64,000 nt of DNA from Macrotrachela quadricornifera (GCA_022393335.1 JAJEKB010018241.1:62001-126000); one strand, 5' to 3'. Counted from the first letter of the stretch, positions 1-12,650 are shown. The notes: generated by a model not told the origin, from the sequence alone. Made by a program: numbers and translations.

Positions 1-369
1 CAACAGTGCCTTAGTAACATAGAGAATCGTGAAGTTGAGACTAACACGATGACCTTTACATCGATTCAAACATCTGTTAACTACATTTATATCGAAAGTA
101 ATATATTGTACACTATACATCGAGATCAAAGTAAGAGCATCAGTGGCCTGGTGAAACTATTGATAAGTATATCGTCACTAAACACTGATAATTTCAGTTG
201 TATGAGGTTCATCAAGTTTTTTCTATCAACTGTCTTGAATAATACTAAAGTTTTCTATAAAAAAAACAATAGTTTCTTCTTTTTCTTTCCGCATCGAATC
301 TGTAATGCTTATCAGTAGTTGTACTTTTTAAAGACAAAAAAAAGTCGTAGCACCATTTTTTCGGCACCG

Positions 370-558
370 CAGGGCTCTACATATGGTGTATGGAAATAGA
401 GAACGATGCTCATTGATAAACATCAAAATGTAGTTGTCCATATTTTTTAAAGAGTTACATATGCAAACATGTTGTGAAGATGGCTATTCATCTTAAGTGC
501 TGTAAAGCACCACCACCAGCAAAAACTATTCCAGTAGGACAGAAGAGAAAACGATTTT
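370..558 (+). pseudogene. SWIM zinc-finger fragment, copy A (decayed)
   Basis: Reading the plus strand gives a SWIM-type zinc-finger core, CSCPYFLKSYICKHVV, with the C-x-C...C-x-H ligands complete. A Lys/Arg-rich tail (GQKRKR) follows. Two stop codons (TGA TAA) lie a few codons before the first cysteine, and the frame runs out after the basic tail. SWIM fingers of this kind occur in Mutator-like transposases and their domesticated relatives. I infer that this is a leftover of such a gene; no DDE domain is visible nearby. Copy B keeps the upstream reading frame but has lost one zinc ligand. Confidence 0.55.
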
Positions 559-1224
559 TCAAAATTGACTATAAATTGAAATGATTAATCACGATTAATC
601 GAAATCTTTTTTTTATTAGATGGAAACTTTTTGTTAAATAACCAAAAATTTGACATATAAACTCATAGATAATATTTTAAAAATATTAGATTGTGTTTTT
701 GTACGTTTAATCATAATAAAAAAGTTTATCGCTAAATTTGATGTCGATAGTATAGCATTTATTTGGTTGGATAATCGTTATAAAGATCAACGTCTCGTTT
801 GTTCGTTGTAATGATTAGTTAATTATATATATATTGTATGAACGTTTAATTTTACTGCCTCTTGATGATTATTTTAACATCATATTACGGTCATAAATAT
901 GATTTTAATAAATTTAGATGTTTTCGGCTAAATTTGGAATGTTAGATTTTGAACGTATGAGTAAGGATCAGAGTTTTAGGATTTTTATAGTAAGTTCTAG
1001 ATTTGTCTGAATTCATACGTCAACTAATCTATAGATATATTTTTCATTCTAATTTCAAAATTAAGCTATGTATAATAATACAGAATTTTTTGTATTAGTG
1101 CTATATATTTGATGAACATAATCTCTATCTTGCTTTTCCGAGATATTTTATTTATTATTCATTATTATCAACATCCTTTATCATTCGTCCGTAACTTTTA
1201 CATTTTTTTTAAATATCTTTTCAG
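559..1224. other. Copy-A-specific spacer
   Basis: AT-rich sequence with no match in copy B. I see no convincing coding frame, RNA gene or structured repeat in it. Confidence 0.5.
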
Positions 1225-1668
1225 ATGTTTACTCCTCACACACCATATGTTACTCGTGCTCGTCGAAAACAAGAGCGGCATCGACAACAAAAGAAAGCAT
1301 TATTAGATATTTTATATAAATTTATTTCATATCTTACATCTTCGGATGACGATTCAATAATTGATATTCAAAATAAACATTCAATTAATGATCAAGAAGA
1401 CACAAGATGTACATTGGATGATTCTTCATATACTCATTATCCAAATTTGAATACTACCACATACAAATCAGATGATGATGATACTTAATGGAATAAAAAT
1501 TTAACAAGTTTATCCTTTGATTCAACATCACCGCTATATGAAAATTCTCACGTTTCGATCAAAGATGCTCCTATACAAATTATGTCTATGGCAATTGAAT
1601 GCAATTTTCTGAAATGTGTTGTTGAACGCATATTGAAGATTTTAAAATCACTGTTACTTATTATATAA
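1225..1668 (+). pseudogene. Unrecognised coding remnant with an in-frame stop
   Basis: A reading frame begins directly after a good 3' splice signal (TTTTCAG at 1218-1224). It runs to a TAA at 1486-1488, then continues open in the same frame to a second TAA at 1666-1668. The first half has a basic stretch (RARRKQERHRQQKK) followed by an acidic, Ser/Asp-rich part; the second half is hydrophobic near its end. Composition on both sides of the first stop looks protein-like, so this may be an exon of a gene broken by a nonsense change. It lies only in copy A of the duplication. I do not recognise the family, and chance open frame remains possible. Confidence 0.3.
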
Positions 1669-3108
1669 AAGAACAATTAAAATCAATTATAAGTCGAAAT
1701 ATTTCTTTATTTGCTAATAAAGAATTATTTCCATTATTTGATATTAATTTAGTGCATATTATAAAGAATCTATTACATTAACATCATCATTACGATTCTG
1801 ACCGGTTTTTAAAGAACGGATAAATAGTCGAACCTTCACACTGTTATCATCTAACTACTTATCATTTCATATAGATGGAATTAATTATAGTCGATTCTAA
1901 TTGGTTTTTGATCGAAAATACATTTGATAAAAATAAAAATTGTCTCTTAATTTTTTCGATTTCTTCATCAACTTTGCTTCGAACCTTGTATTCAGTCATT
2001 TACTTATTATTCCTAAAGTTCCATTTTCATTCATCTTGTTCTTGCTGTTGAAAGACGAGACGAATAAGTTAACTTTTCTTTAGAAAAAAATGCTTTTGAT
2101 CATGATTAATCCGTGTGAAACTACATATCAGAAATCATACGAATAAGAGCATCATTTATTCGTCACACAAGTTTCAATCAAAATCCAAGCATATATATAT
2201 CAAACTCGAAAATTGCATTCAAGTTTGCAGTTTGAAATTGCTAGTTTTTTACTAGAACAAATTTTGTAAATCTTATTAAGAATTGCTAGAGTAATGTTTT
2301 TCACCAATAGTGTGTACAATAGATGAAAAAAGTTTTCCTCGATATCTCTTAGCATACTGAAGAAATGGGAGTGAGATAAAAGTTTTGCGAAATATAGGAA
2401 GAATTTTTGTTGTTTTTACATAGAAAATGTCAAATGTTTAGGAGTTTTCTTTTTCTTTTAAATCTATATTCGAATTTTCAAGATGTGTATTTAATGCATA
2501 GAGAATGTTTTTGAAAAATATAAGTAGTAATGACAAGGAAATATATCAGAAAAAAAATTATTTTGACGTTTAGAAACGGAGGTTACCTTTAAAAGCGATA
2601 TCAAAACATTTGATGGTATATTATCTTCCTACTTTGAAATGAATGGATTATTACATATGTATCTTTAAAAGAAGTACATTGTAACTATATGAATCTATCT
2701 TCTTTGAATTTAATTCAATTGAGACAAAGCAAGGTCAGAACTTGTCACAAAATATCGAAATATATTTATCTAATATTTCATTAAATGAATCGATACCGAA
2801 GGGATGACTGTGAAATTACCAGTCTATGTTAAAATGTGTCACGCTTTATAAGATCTAAAATTTTCTATTGTTTGATATGCAAAGAAAATTTATTGACGAA
2901 TAAAAGTTAAGAATAAAATGCATTTGAGAAAATAGAGATTCAGTGGTTAGTATTTGATTTAGAAGATGAGAAAAATGAGTAAAATTATAATAAAAACCTA
3001 GTGAAGTAGAGAAATTCTTAGAAGAGTTTAAAAGAAAACATAAACAACGACGGTATGTCAAAATATGAGTTTTAATTGAGCATCATCGGCTGGAAGCGCA
3101 ACACTCGT
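1669..3108. other. SOD downstream region, copy A
   Basis: AT-rich spacer 3' of the SOD gene, matched in copy B at about 7980-9360 with scattered indels. I see no gene in it. Confidence 0.5.
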
Positions 3109-5703
3109 TTAATACAAGAGTCGTTTGAGAACTTCTTTCATTTCGTCATATGCATTAGGTATAGAAGACCTAAAACTTATACCATATGACGATAATTCGA
3201 TAAGACCACAGGCTAATCGACCATCAGCATGTCTAGAAGAGATAATTAGTTTGATATCTTATAAAAATACAATTAATAAGTCATACCCAGTAGTTTTACT
3301 ATCGGAAAATCCACCCGTACCACCATCATCTGGTTGCTTATGAATAACAATAGTTCGATTGTAGATCGCTTGTGGACCATCATATAATTGAATTATCCAA
3401 TCTCTGATGAATATCTCGATCGTACCACTGCTGTCAGACATTACATTACCTAGATCGCCCACATGTCGGTTTGAAATACTGGCTGTGATCGGTCCATGCG
3501 ATGTATCTAAATAACAATAACATTAAATGGCTGTATTATATTAGATTTTTTATTTTATTTCAAATGATTCATTTTCAGAATAAAACTCCATAAGTTTACA
3601 TCGGATGTTCTTATATTATTATTAATGTTTCAGAATATTTTTCATAGAAAAAACCTTCATTTCCATAAAAAAGATATGTTTTTACTGATAATGAACAGGC
3701 AAAAGAATCAGAGCTCTCATCAAAATTTAAATTTTTGATTTTTATATATATTTGATAGATTATCATTTCCTAACATCAAACACAAATTTCTAATTCATTT
3801 TACTTTTTCTATAGAAAATTTAGTGATTATTAACTTTTGACCGTTTCTTACGTAAAATAAATATAATAATCAAAAATTCTTCTGTAAATGTTCATTAGGA
3901 TTATCCACATCACTCTAATAAAACACATTTATGTATCTATGTGTCCCTGGTCAAAGACCAAAAATTAATGGTGATAGATGAAAGATAAAATCTTTTCGAC
4001 ACTTTTCAGAATGATGGATGATAAACAAAATTCTCGAATGTTTTCAAACTTAACAGAACAGAGACAAAATAATGTCTCACAAAATACGTACATAGAAAGG
4101 AGGACACACAATGTTGCTCAGAGATAGCGAAGTCGTGCCAAAGAATATAAAGATTAAAGGACAGCGTGTAAAAAAGTCGCTAGTGCAATATGTGCAGAAA
4201 TCAAAAGATAGATCATCAGCAATTGAAAAAAAATTCTTTAGCACAACAGAAATTTACTAACAAGCCAATAATCAAATGCATAATCTTCAGGAAAATGATT
4301 CCAGACGTTTTCGAATAGCATTTACTAATGAATATGTTCGTTTCAAAGAAATTAACACATCATTTTAGGTAAAATGAGAGAAACAATTCTTCACTTTCTT
4401 GTATCTCAGAGAAAATATGCCGAACTAAAAAAAAAAATTTTTGATATGCTCTACGAGTCATCATCTACAACAATAGAGTATTGAATATTAATCACAACCA
4501 TAGGTACAAAATCCATTATTAATTTTAATTAATGATATAGGATTAATCTGTCGCAGGTTTTTACTTATCATACAACCTCAAATACTACAACAGGTGAATT
4601 CTTTCTATATGCTTATATTACAAGTAATAACGAACTTTTTGTGTATGACTATGCTGAATGTTCATTCTTCTATCACCCTAGATGATAACTATTTAATTAT
4701 ATGAAAAAAATCTTGTTAAAATTTTCGTATATCATCTCAAGAGTATAAGATTGCATGAAAAACCTCTTTGACTTATGTAAGAATAATTCTAATAAACATT
4801 TCTCGCACAATTAACTATCATTTCCTTAATTCCAGATAAATAATGCTAAAAAGTTGGCCCAGGCTAACTTTACTATAGAATATCCAAATCAATGAAAATT
4901 TTATGATTAGAAGTAGCGTTAGATGAGAGTATTTTAAATACACATAAAAATTTTGCTAAGACGTGGCTTTTTCATGTGAATGAACTTCTAATCTGAGTTG
5001 ATTATCTAATCTTAGAGAAGAGAAGATTTCGACACCTAACAATTCGAATGAAAAGAATGAAACTATGGAGTGCAATTACTGTATGGATTGAAATGATCAC
5101 CAGCAGCTGTACAGTTGAGTTTGCCATTGAGTAGTGGATTTGTATGTACATGAAAACCCTAAACAAAAAATTTATCAAAAAAAAAAAACCGAAGATTTAT
5201 CTTTTAAACGAACGTGAGCCTTATTCGGGTCCAAACCAAAAAGTGTACCGCGAATGACGACCGGACCCTCTCTGTTGACTTGGGTGAAAGATAATACTCC
5301 AAGAGGAAATCCGTCTGAATCTTTATGAACCATGGCTGATGCACTTTTGCCAAATTCTCTTTTATGTTTTAAATCGTATGTTTCTCTTCAATTATGTGTT
5401 CATTTATAAGTATGACAGTTGAATTCAAAGTATAATGGAGAATACGTAGTAAATGAATATTCATTATCGATGATTATATTCAGATATTTACTTGCATCAT
5501 AACAAAAACATGGAAATCGTTGAATAATTAAAATGTCGTTACTCATGAACAATACTGCGCTTGTCTGCAATCATATTGAGAATATGTCGACGTTTTTCGG
5601 CTAAATTATAACTGTCAGCATCATGTTGATGATATCGTGCCACACTAGTTACAACAAATAACATTAGGAATATCATGTAGGCAATTGATTTGCCTTGCGC
5701 CAT
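3109..5703 (-). CDS. Secreted Cu/Zn superoxide dismutase, copy A (five exons)
   Basis: Predicted enzyme that dismutates superoxide in the secretory pathway or outside the cell. Exons on the minus strand: 5543-5703, 5214-5385, 5080-5158, 3287-3506 and 3109-3232. Phases agree throughout and give about 251 residues, longer than the roughly 150 of cytosolic Cu/Zn SOD because of the N-terminal extension. Exon 1 encodes a signal-peptide-like hydrophobic start (MAQGKSIAYMIFLMLFVV). The catalytic core is complete: GFHVH in exon 3, GDHFNP, the His in SHGP, RHVGDLGN, the last copper His in VIHKQPDD, and the active-site Arg in GRLACG. The two disulphide cysteines (LNCTAAG and LACG) are present. Intron 3 is unusually long (about 1.6 kb); intron 4 is 54 bp. 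The intron-1 donor GTAACG is intact, unlike in copy B. Confidence 0.9.
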
Positions 5704-5793
5704 TTTTTTATTGCGACTGTTTGTGTATCAATAGATAAGTCGGCAAGGATCGACGACAGGTGAAAAATGCGTTAATAGTATGATCGTATGCTT

Positions 5794-5801
5794 CTTTTAT
5801 A
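5794..5801 (-). promoter_or_regulatory. TATA box of SOD copy A
   Basis: TATAAAAG on the minus strand about 90 bp before the SOD start codon. The same motif sits at the same place in copy B, and the flanks are also conserved. Confidence 0.55.
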
Positions 5802-6150
5802 CTGTATGGATAAATAAGAAGAAAAAAAAAAAGAAAGAAAGAAGGTATTTATTTCTGCATTTTGTATTCGAAGTCACTGAGGTATATCCCGTAGTTGGCT
5901 GTAAGACGTAGGAGGTAGTATACCTTCTTTTTTATTTTGTTATAAGTGACGACAATGAAGGTAAAATATTGTCAAGAACGCTATAACATACATAAGATAT
6001 TTCTTATATGTTATAATGCGTATTAATTTTTAGGGTAAAACGAAATAAATGATTATAGAATATAGATTGAAATATAATATAAGTTCAATTTATTAAATAA
6101 CTAAAAATGAGTATAATTATCTACCTACTGTTTTGTATGAGAATTTTGGT

Positions 6151-7064
6151 TTCATCAAATAACTCATTCATAATTCTTCTTTCATAGATCAGATTTTAAA
6201 TTTTTCACAAAAATACTTTTTCACCGAATTATTTTAATGGGTTCATTATTAATTGAGATGATTATTATGTCATATGTTTAGCAAGCCAATTAACTAATCG
6301 ATCATTTCATCCATCGGGATAAAAAATGTTGAATGGGAGTTTGTTTTTTGGTCAGTATAATAATTGAAATGATGAGTAAATAAAATAATTGATCAGTAAA
6401 TCCAAGTTTTCAACAGTCAATTATATAAAAGTGTCATAATAAAATTTGACATAGTATAGAATATATCACTTCTATTCTACTTTTTTTTGTTTCTTCCATT
6501 GTTCCATATATGTACTTGTACATGTAACTTACGAGTCTTAACAAGAGCGTTGCAGTTCCTAGAATTACCCGAAACTCTCGATTCCGGCTCGGTCCCAGTT
6601 GGTAAAAACGACAAAGTGATTCCTTATAGGGTTTCTGAAAAAAAAAGTTTGAATTTTTAGGAATCGACACTTTTGCAGCAGTATTTAAAATACAGAATAA
6701 TTAGTTTTTCTCAAAAAAAAAACTCTTACAGTCTATTTTCAAGACTAGTTATGTTTATTACCTTATCAGATAGGCAAGTTCTACAAAAAGTACAAAAAAA
6801 GACAAAGAATGAGGTAAATCACTATCATTCAGCATGCTACTATAGAATATTTATATTATAAGTTCTATAAAGTTTCTCTTATTGTTGTCTTTGTCTTCTC
6901 CATTATGATTATCACCAAAAAAAAAATGTCGTCACCCTTCATTTTTACTGTGTTTGTTCCTGTTTTGAGTAACCTTGTTCTTGGGTTCAGTCGGAGACTA
7001 CAAAAATGACAGTCGTCTAACTATCTTACTGTTCGTTTCGGTTAAAAATGTGTAGTATTGCAAT
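6151..7064. other. Spacer between the duplicated segments
   Basis: Sequence between the copies. A weak match to about 12195-12270 suggests that the original unit may have extended into it. I see no credible gene; the open frames on either strand are short and biased by A/T runs. Confidence 0.4.
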
Positions 7065-7394
7065 CAACAGTGCCTTAGTAACATAGAGAATCGTAAAGTT
7101 GAGACTAACGCGATGACCTTTATATCGAAAGTAATATATTGTACACTATACATCGAGATCAAAATGAGAGCATCAGTGACCTGGTAAAACTATTGATAAG
7201 TATATCGCTACTATACACTGATAATTTCGGTTGTATGAGATTCATCAAGTTTTTTCTATCAACTGTCTTGAATAATACTAAAGTTTTCTATAAAAAAAAC
7301 AATAGTTTCTTCTTTTTTTTTGCAGCACCGAATCTATAATGCTTATCGGTAGTTGTACTTTTTTAAAGACAAAAAAAAGTCGTAGCACTATTTT

Positions 7395-7634
7395 TTGGGC
7401 ACCGCAGGGCTCTACATATGGTGTATGAAAATAGAGAACGATGCTCATTGGAAAACATCAAAATGTAGTTGTCCATATTTTTTAAAGAATTACATATACA
7501 AGCATGTTGTGAAGATGGCAATTCATCTTAAGTGCTGTAAACCACCACCACCACCAGCAAAAACTATTCCAATAGGACAGAAGAGAAAGCGAGATAGACC
7601 AGGCAAAGTTAAAGCTGCATTATTAATACAATGA
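7395..7634 (+). pseudogene. SWIM zinc-finger fragment, copy B (decayed)
   Basis: Open frame carrying the same SWIM-finger region as copy A, with CSCPYFLKNYIYKHVV. The third zinc ligand, Cys in copy A, is Tyr here. The frame before the finger is open in this copy (IENDAHWKTSK), whereas copy A has two stops there. A basic tail (GQKRKRDRPGKVK) follows before the TGA. Each copy has kept what the other lost, so the ancestral fragment was probably intact when duplicated, or nearly so. It is likely derived from a Mutator-like transposase or a domesticated relative. Confidence 0.55.
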
Positions 7635-9360
7635 TTCAGTGTAATTTTTTTCTTTATCAGCAAACTCATGAAGTTGTTTTACAATATCTTTCATAAAAAT
7701 AAATTTATTTTCTATTGATAAAATATATTTTACCGAGCATATTTCTAGTTTTTACTGACGGGAGATTATATTTTTAATTGACACTTTCAGCTAATAAACC
7801 GACTAGCTTAGAATTTCTTACCGATCATTTGAATGGTACCCTAGTTTGAATAAAATCCATAATTAAACGCAGGATTTTTTTCTCGAAAAATATCACATTT
7901 TAAAAAACCACAGAAGTCAGACCATTTATTTGATTAAATTTGCAAAACTTTAGCTTGAATAATAGTTATCTTTATCATCATCATCACGGTTCTGACCGGT
8001 TTTTTAAAGACGAATAAATAGTTGGACTTTCACAGTTTTATCATCTAACTACTTATCATTTCATATAGATGGAGTTAATTATATTCGATCCTGAGTGGTT
8101 TTTAATCAAAAATACATTTCACAAAAATGAAACTTATCTCTTAATCTTTTCGATTTCTTAAGTGACTTTGCTTCATACCTTATATTCACTCATTTATTTA
8201 TTATTCTTAAAGTTGCAGTTTTATCTATATTGTTCTTGCTATTAAAAGAACAGACTAATAAGTTAACCTTTCTTTAAAAAACAATGCTTTTAATCATGAT
8301 TAATCCGTATAAAAAACTACATATCAGATATCATACGAATAAGAGCATCATTTATTCGTCACACAAGTTTCAATCAAAATCCAAGCATATATATCAAACT
8401 TGAAAATTGAATGCAAGTTTCAAGTTTGAAATTGCTGTTTTTTTACTAAAACAAATTTTGTAAATGTTATCAAGAATCGCTAATATAATGTTTTTCACCA
8501 ATAGTGTGTACAATAGATGAAAAAAAAAGTTTTACTCGATGTCTCTTAGCATGCTGAAGAAATGGGAGTAAGATAAAACTTTTGCCGAAATATACGAAGT
8601 AGAATTTTTGATATTTTTACATAGAAAATGTAAAATCTTTTTGAGCTTTTCTTTTTTAGGAATTTTAAATCTATATTCGAATTTTTGAAATGTGTGTTTA
8701 ATGTATAGAAGATGTTTTAATATATAAGCATTAATGAAAAGAAAATAATCAGAAAAAAAATTATTTTGAAGTCTACAAACGGAGGTTACCTTTAAAAGCG
8801 ATATCAAAACATTTGATGGTATATTATCTTTCTACTTTGAAATGAATCGACTATTACATATGTGTCTTTAAAAAAGTACATTGTAACTATGTAAATTTAT
8901 CTTCTTTGAATTTAATTCAATTCAGACAAAGTAAAGTCAGAGCCTGTCACAGTTTGCTTGATTCATCAGCTCTTTGGAACATGGCAACTGGACTCATTCT
9001 TTTTATATCGACATATATTTATCTAATCTTTTATCAAGGGAATCGATACAGAGGGGATGACTGTGAAATTACCAGTCTATATTAAAACGTGTCAAGCTTT
9101 ATAAGACCTAAAATGTTCTATTTTTTGATATGCACAGAAAAATGATTGACCAACGAAAGTCAAGAATAAAATGCATTTGAGAAAATAGAGATTCAGTGAT
9201 TAGTATTTGATTTAGAAGATGAGAAAAATGAGTTAATTATAACAAAAACTTAGTGAAGTCGAGAAATTCTTAGAAGAGTTTAAAAGAAAACATAAACAAC
9301 AACGGTATGTCAAAATATGAGTTTTAATTGAACATCATCGGCTGGAAACGCAACACTCGT
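7635..9360. other. SOD downstream region, copy B
   Basis: The part up to about 7975 has no match in copy A. From 7980 onward it aligns with 1781-3108. No gene seen. Confidence 0.5.
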
Positions 9361-11618
9361 TTAATACAAGAGTCGTTTGAGAACTTCTTTCATTTCATCA
9401 TATGCATTAGGTATAGAGGACCTAAAACTTATACCATATGGCGATAATTCGATAAGACCGCAGCCTAATCGACCATCAGCATGTCTACAAGAGATAATGA
9501 ATTTGATATCTTATAAAAATACAATTAATAAGTCATACCCAGTAGTTTTACTATCTGAAAATCCACCCGTACCACCATCATCTGGCTGCTTATGAATAAC
9601 AATAGTTCGATTGTAGATCGCTTGTGGACCATCATATAATTGAATTATCCAATCTCTGATGAATATGTTGATCATACCACTGCTGTCAGACATTACATTA
9701 CCTAGATCGCCCACATGTCGGTTTGAAATATTGGCTGTGATCGGTCCATGCGATGTATCTAAATAACAATAACATTAAATGACTTGACTATATTAGATTT
9801 TCTAATTTATTTGAAATTCTCCATTTTCTAAATAAAACTCCTTAGGTTTACATCGGATATTCATATATTATTATTAATGTGTGCGAGTATTTTTCATAGA
9901 AAAAACCTTTATTTACATATAAAAATATGTTTTTAATGATAGTCAACAGACAAAAGAATCAAAGCACTTATCAAAATTTAAATTTTTAATTCATTTTACT
10001 TTTTCTATAGAAAATTTAGTGATTATTAACTTTTGACCGTTTGTTACCTAAAATAAATATAATAATCAAAAATTCTTCTGTAAATGTTCACTAGGCTTAT
10101 CAATATCACTATAATAAAATACATCTATGTATCTATGTGTCCCTGGTCAAAGACCAAAAATTAATGGTTATAGATGAAAGATAAAATCTTTTCGACACTG
10201 TTCAGAATGATAGATGGTAAACAAAATTCTCGAATGTTTTCAAACTTGACAGAACAATATCTTACAAAATATGCACAGACAAAGGAGGCACACAATGTGA
10301 CTGAGTGATAGTGAATTCATACGAAAAAATCTAAAGATTAAAAAATATATTGCTAGTGAAATATGTGCAAAAATTACACTCATTTTTCATAGAAGAATTC
10401 AAAAGAAAAGCCACCAGGAATCGAAAGAAAATTTTTTTGTGTGATCTACGAGTCATTATCTAAAACAATAAAGTATTGAATGTTGCTCACAATCATAGGC
10501 ACAAAATCCATTATTAATTTTAATTATTGGTACAGGATTAATCTGTCGCAGGTTTTTACTTACCATACAACCTCAAATGCTACAACAGGTGAATTCTTTC
10601 TGTGTGGTTAGATTACAATTGATAACGAACTTTTTGTGTATGACTATGCTGAATGTTCATTCCTCTATCACCCTAGATGATAACTATTTAACTATATGAA
10701 AAAAATCTTGTTAAAATTTTCGTATATCATCTCAAGAGTATAAGATTGCATGAAAAGCCTCTTTGATTTATGGAAGAATAATTCTAATAGACATTTCTCG
10801 CACAATTAACTATCATTTCCTTAATTCCAGATAAATAATGCTAAACAGTAAAATTTTGCTGAGACGTGGCTTTTTTATGTGAATGAACTTCTAATCTGGG
10901 TTGATTATCTAATCTTAGAGAAGAGAAAATTTCAATACCTAACAATTCGAATGAGAAGAATGAAACTATGGAGTGCAATTACTGTATGGATTGAAATGAT
11001 CACCGGCAGCTGTACAGTTGAGTTTGCCATTGAGTAGTGGATTCGTGTGTACATGAAAACCCTAAACAAAAAATTTATCAAAAAAAAGAAACCGAAGATT
11101 TATCTTTTAAACGAACGTGAGCCTTATTCGGTTCAAAACCAAAAAGTGTACCGCGAATGACGACCGGATCCTCTCTGTTGCCTTGGGTGAAAGTTAATGA
11201 TCCAAGAGGAAATGCATTTGAATCTCTATGAACAATGGCTGTTGCACTTTTGCCAAATCCTCTTTTATGTTTTAAATCGTATGTTTCTCTTCAACTATGT
11301 GTTGATTTATAAGTATGACAGTTGAATCCAAAGTATACTGGAGAACACGTAGCAAATGAATATTCATTATCGATGATTATCTTCAGATATTTACTTGCAT
11401 CATAACAAAAGCATGGAGATCGTTGAATAATTAAAGTGGCGTTATTCATGAACAAGACTGCGCTTGTCCGCAATCATATTGAGAATGTCGCTTTGAATAT
11501 GTCGACGTTTTTCGGCTAAATTATAACTGTCTACATTATGTTGATGATATCGTGCCATACTAGTTACAACAAATAACATCAGGAATATCATGTAGGCAAT
11601 TGATTTGCTTTTCGCCAT
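9361..11618 (-). pseudogene. Cu/Zn superoxide dismutase, copy B (first splice donor lost)
   Basis: Exons match copy A: 11446-11618, 11117-11288, 10983-11061, 9539-9758 and 9361-9484. Exons 2-5 are open, keep all copper/zinc ligands, and use the same splice sites. Two differences are notable. Exon 1 has a 12-nt in-frame insertion, adding four residues after the signal peptide. The intron-1 donor is ATAACG instead of GTAACG (plus-strand base 11445), and reading through meets TAA at once. Unless a non-canonical or alternative donor is used, no full-length secreted enzyme can be made. It could still be expressed from an internal promoter without the signal peptide. I call it a probable recent pseudogene. 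Confidence 0.7.
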
Positions 11619-11707
11619 TTTTTTATTGCGACTGTTTGTAAATCAATAGATAAGTCGACAAGGATCAACAACAGGAGGAAATGCGTTAATACTATGATCG
11701 TATTCTT

Positions 11708-11715
11708 CTTTTATA
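11708..11715 (-). promoter_or_regulatory. TATA box of SOD copy B
   Basis: TATAAAAG on the minus strand about 90 bp before the start codon, conserved with copy A, so the promoter looks intact although the splice donor is not. Confidence 0.5.
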
Positions 11716-12010
11716 CTTGTATGGATAAATAAGAAGAAAAAAAAGAAAGAAAGAAAGTATTCATTTCTGGATTTTTTATTCGAAATCACTGAAGCATATC
11801 CGGTAGTTGGCTGTAAGACGTAGGAGGTAGTATACCTTCATTTTTATTTTGTCATAAGTGACAACACAAAGAAAAATCTTGTCAAGAACGCTATAATATA
11901 CATAAGATATTTCTTATATGTTATGATGTGTATTCATTTTTAGGATAAAACGAAATAAATGATTATAGAATATGGATGGAGATATAATTATCTACCTACT
12001 GTTTTCTATG

Positions 12011-12650
12011 ATAATTACTTAAAAATTGTAATATTCTTCTATTATATTTGAATTCCTGTATTAAAATATTAACGAAGAAAACGATTGCCTTTATTTATTA
12101 TGAGATTGATATAGAAAATAATAATTAACTTATCATTTTGTAATGCATAAGTATAATATAATACAATGTCATAACTGTATATCGGATTTATTAAGTCAAT
12201 TAACTACTCCATCACTTCAACCATGGAAAAAAAATTTTTTGAATAAAATTCGTGATTAAACGCAGTTTGTTTTTTCGAAAGTTATCTCTTAAATTAATTC
12301 TTCTTAACGATATTTCATATACTAAGCTTCTAATCCCGTTAAATCTCTCTCATTCTCATATCTGTTTTTATTATCTGTTAATCTTAACTCAACATTTACC
12401 AGTGATCTTAATAATGTTTATCAATAGATGTTAACTTTGCCTTGTATTTCAAATGAAATAAATTATCATTATTCAGCTATTCTAAATATATCTGTTATGT
12501 TCAACTTGCTTTCTTTAATTTTTTTCAATCGATAAATTTAAAATAATTTTTATTTTTCATATACTGGTTTTTATAGTTTATGATTGAAATACACATAACT
12601 ATATGAATATGTAAAATCGTTTATAGAAAAAGAAAATGAAATAATAAATA
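12011..12650. other. Spacer
   Basis: AT-rich; no gene recognised. A short open frame at 12252-12434 has no protein-like character. Confidence 0.4.

Larger units (their letters stand above)
1..6150. repeat. Segmental duplication, copy A
   Basis: This segment is repeated at about 7065-12010 in the same orientation. The match starts at base 1, so copy A probably begins left of the window. Both copies carry a SWIM zinc-finger fragment followed by a minus-strand Cu/Zn SOD gene and its promoter region. The offset falls from about 7064 at the left end to 6252 at the SOD stop codon and 5915 at the SOD start codon, so indels have accumulated. The largest difference is at 560-1780, where copy A carries about 1.2 kb with no match to the 400 bp at 7575-7975 in copy B. 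Intron 3 of the SOD gene is about 350 bp longer in copy A. Confidence 0.9.
7065..12010. repeat. Segmental duplication, copy B
   Basis: Second copy of the segment at 1-6150. It is shorter mainly through the missing 560-1780 block and deletions in SOD intron 3. The left edge is near 7062-7065 and the right edge near 12010-12018, where the match to about 6147 fades. Confidence 0.9.

Noticed and set aside
49..318. Open frame of 89 codons on plus, also partly present at 7139-7339
   Set aside because: The copies share the frame only because the DNA is duplicated. Composition is driven by A/T runs (poly-Phe/Lys), and no motif is seen.
3125..3343. Plus-strand frame repeated at 9377-9595
   Set aside because: It is the antisense shadow of SOD exons 4 and 5.
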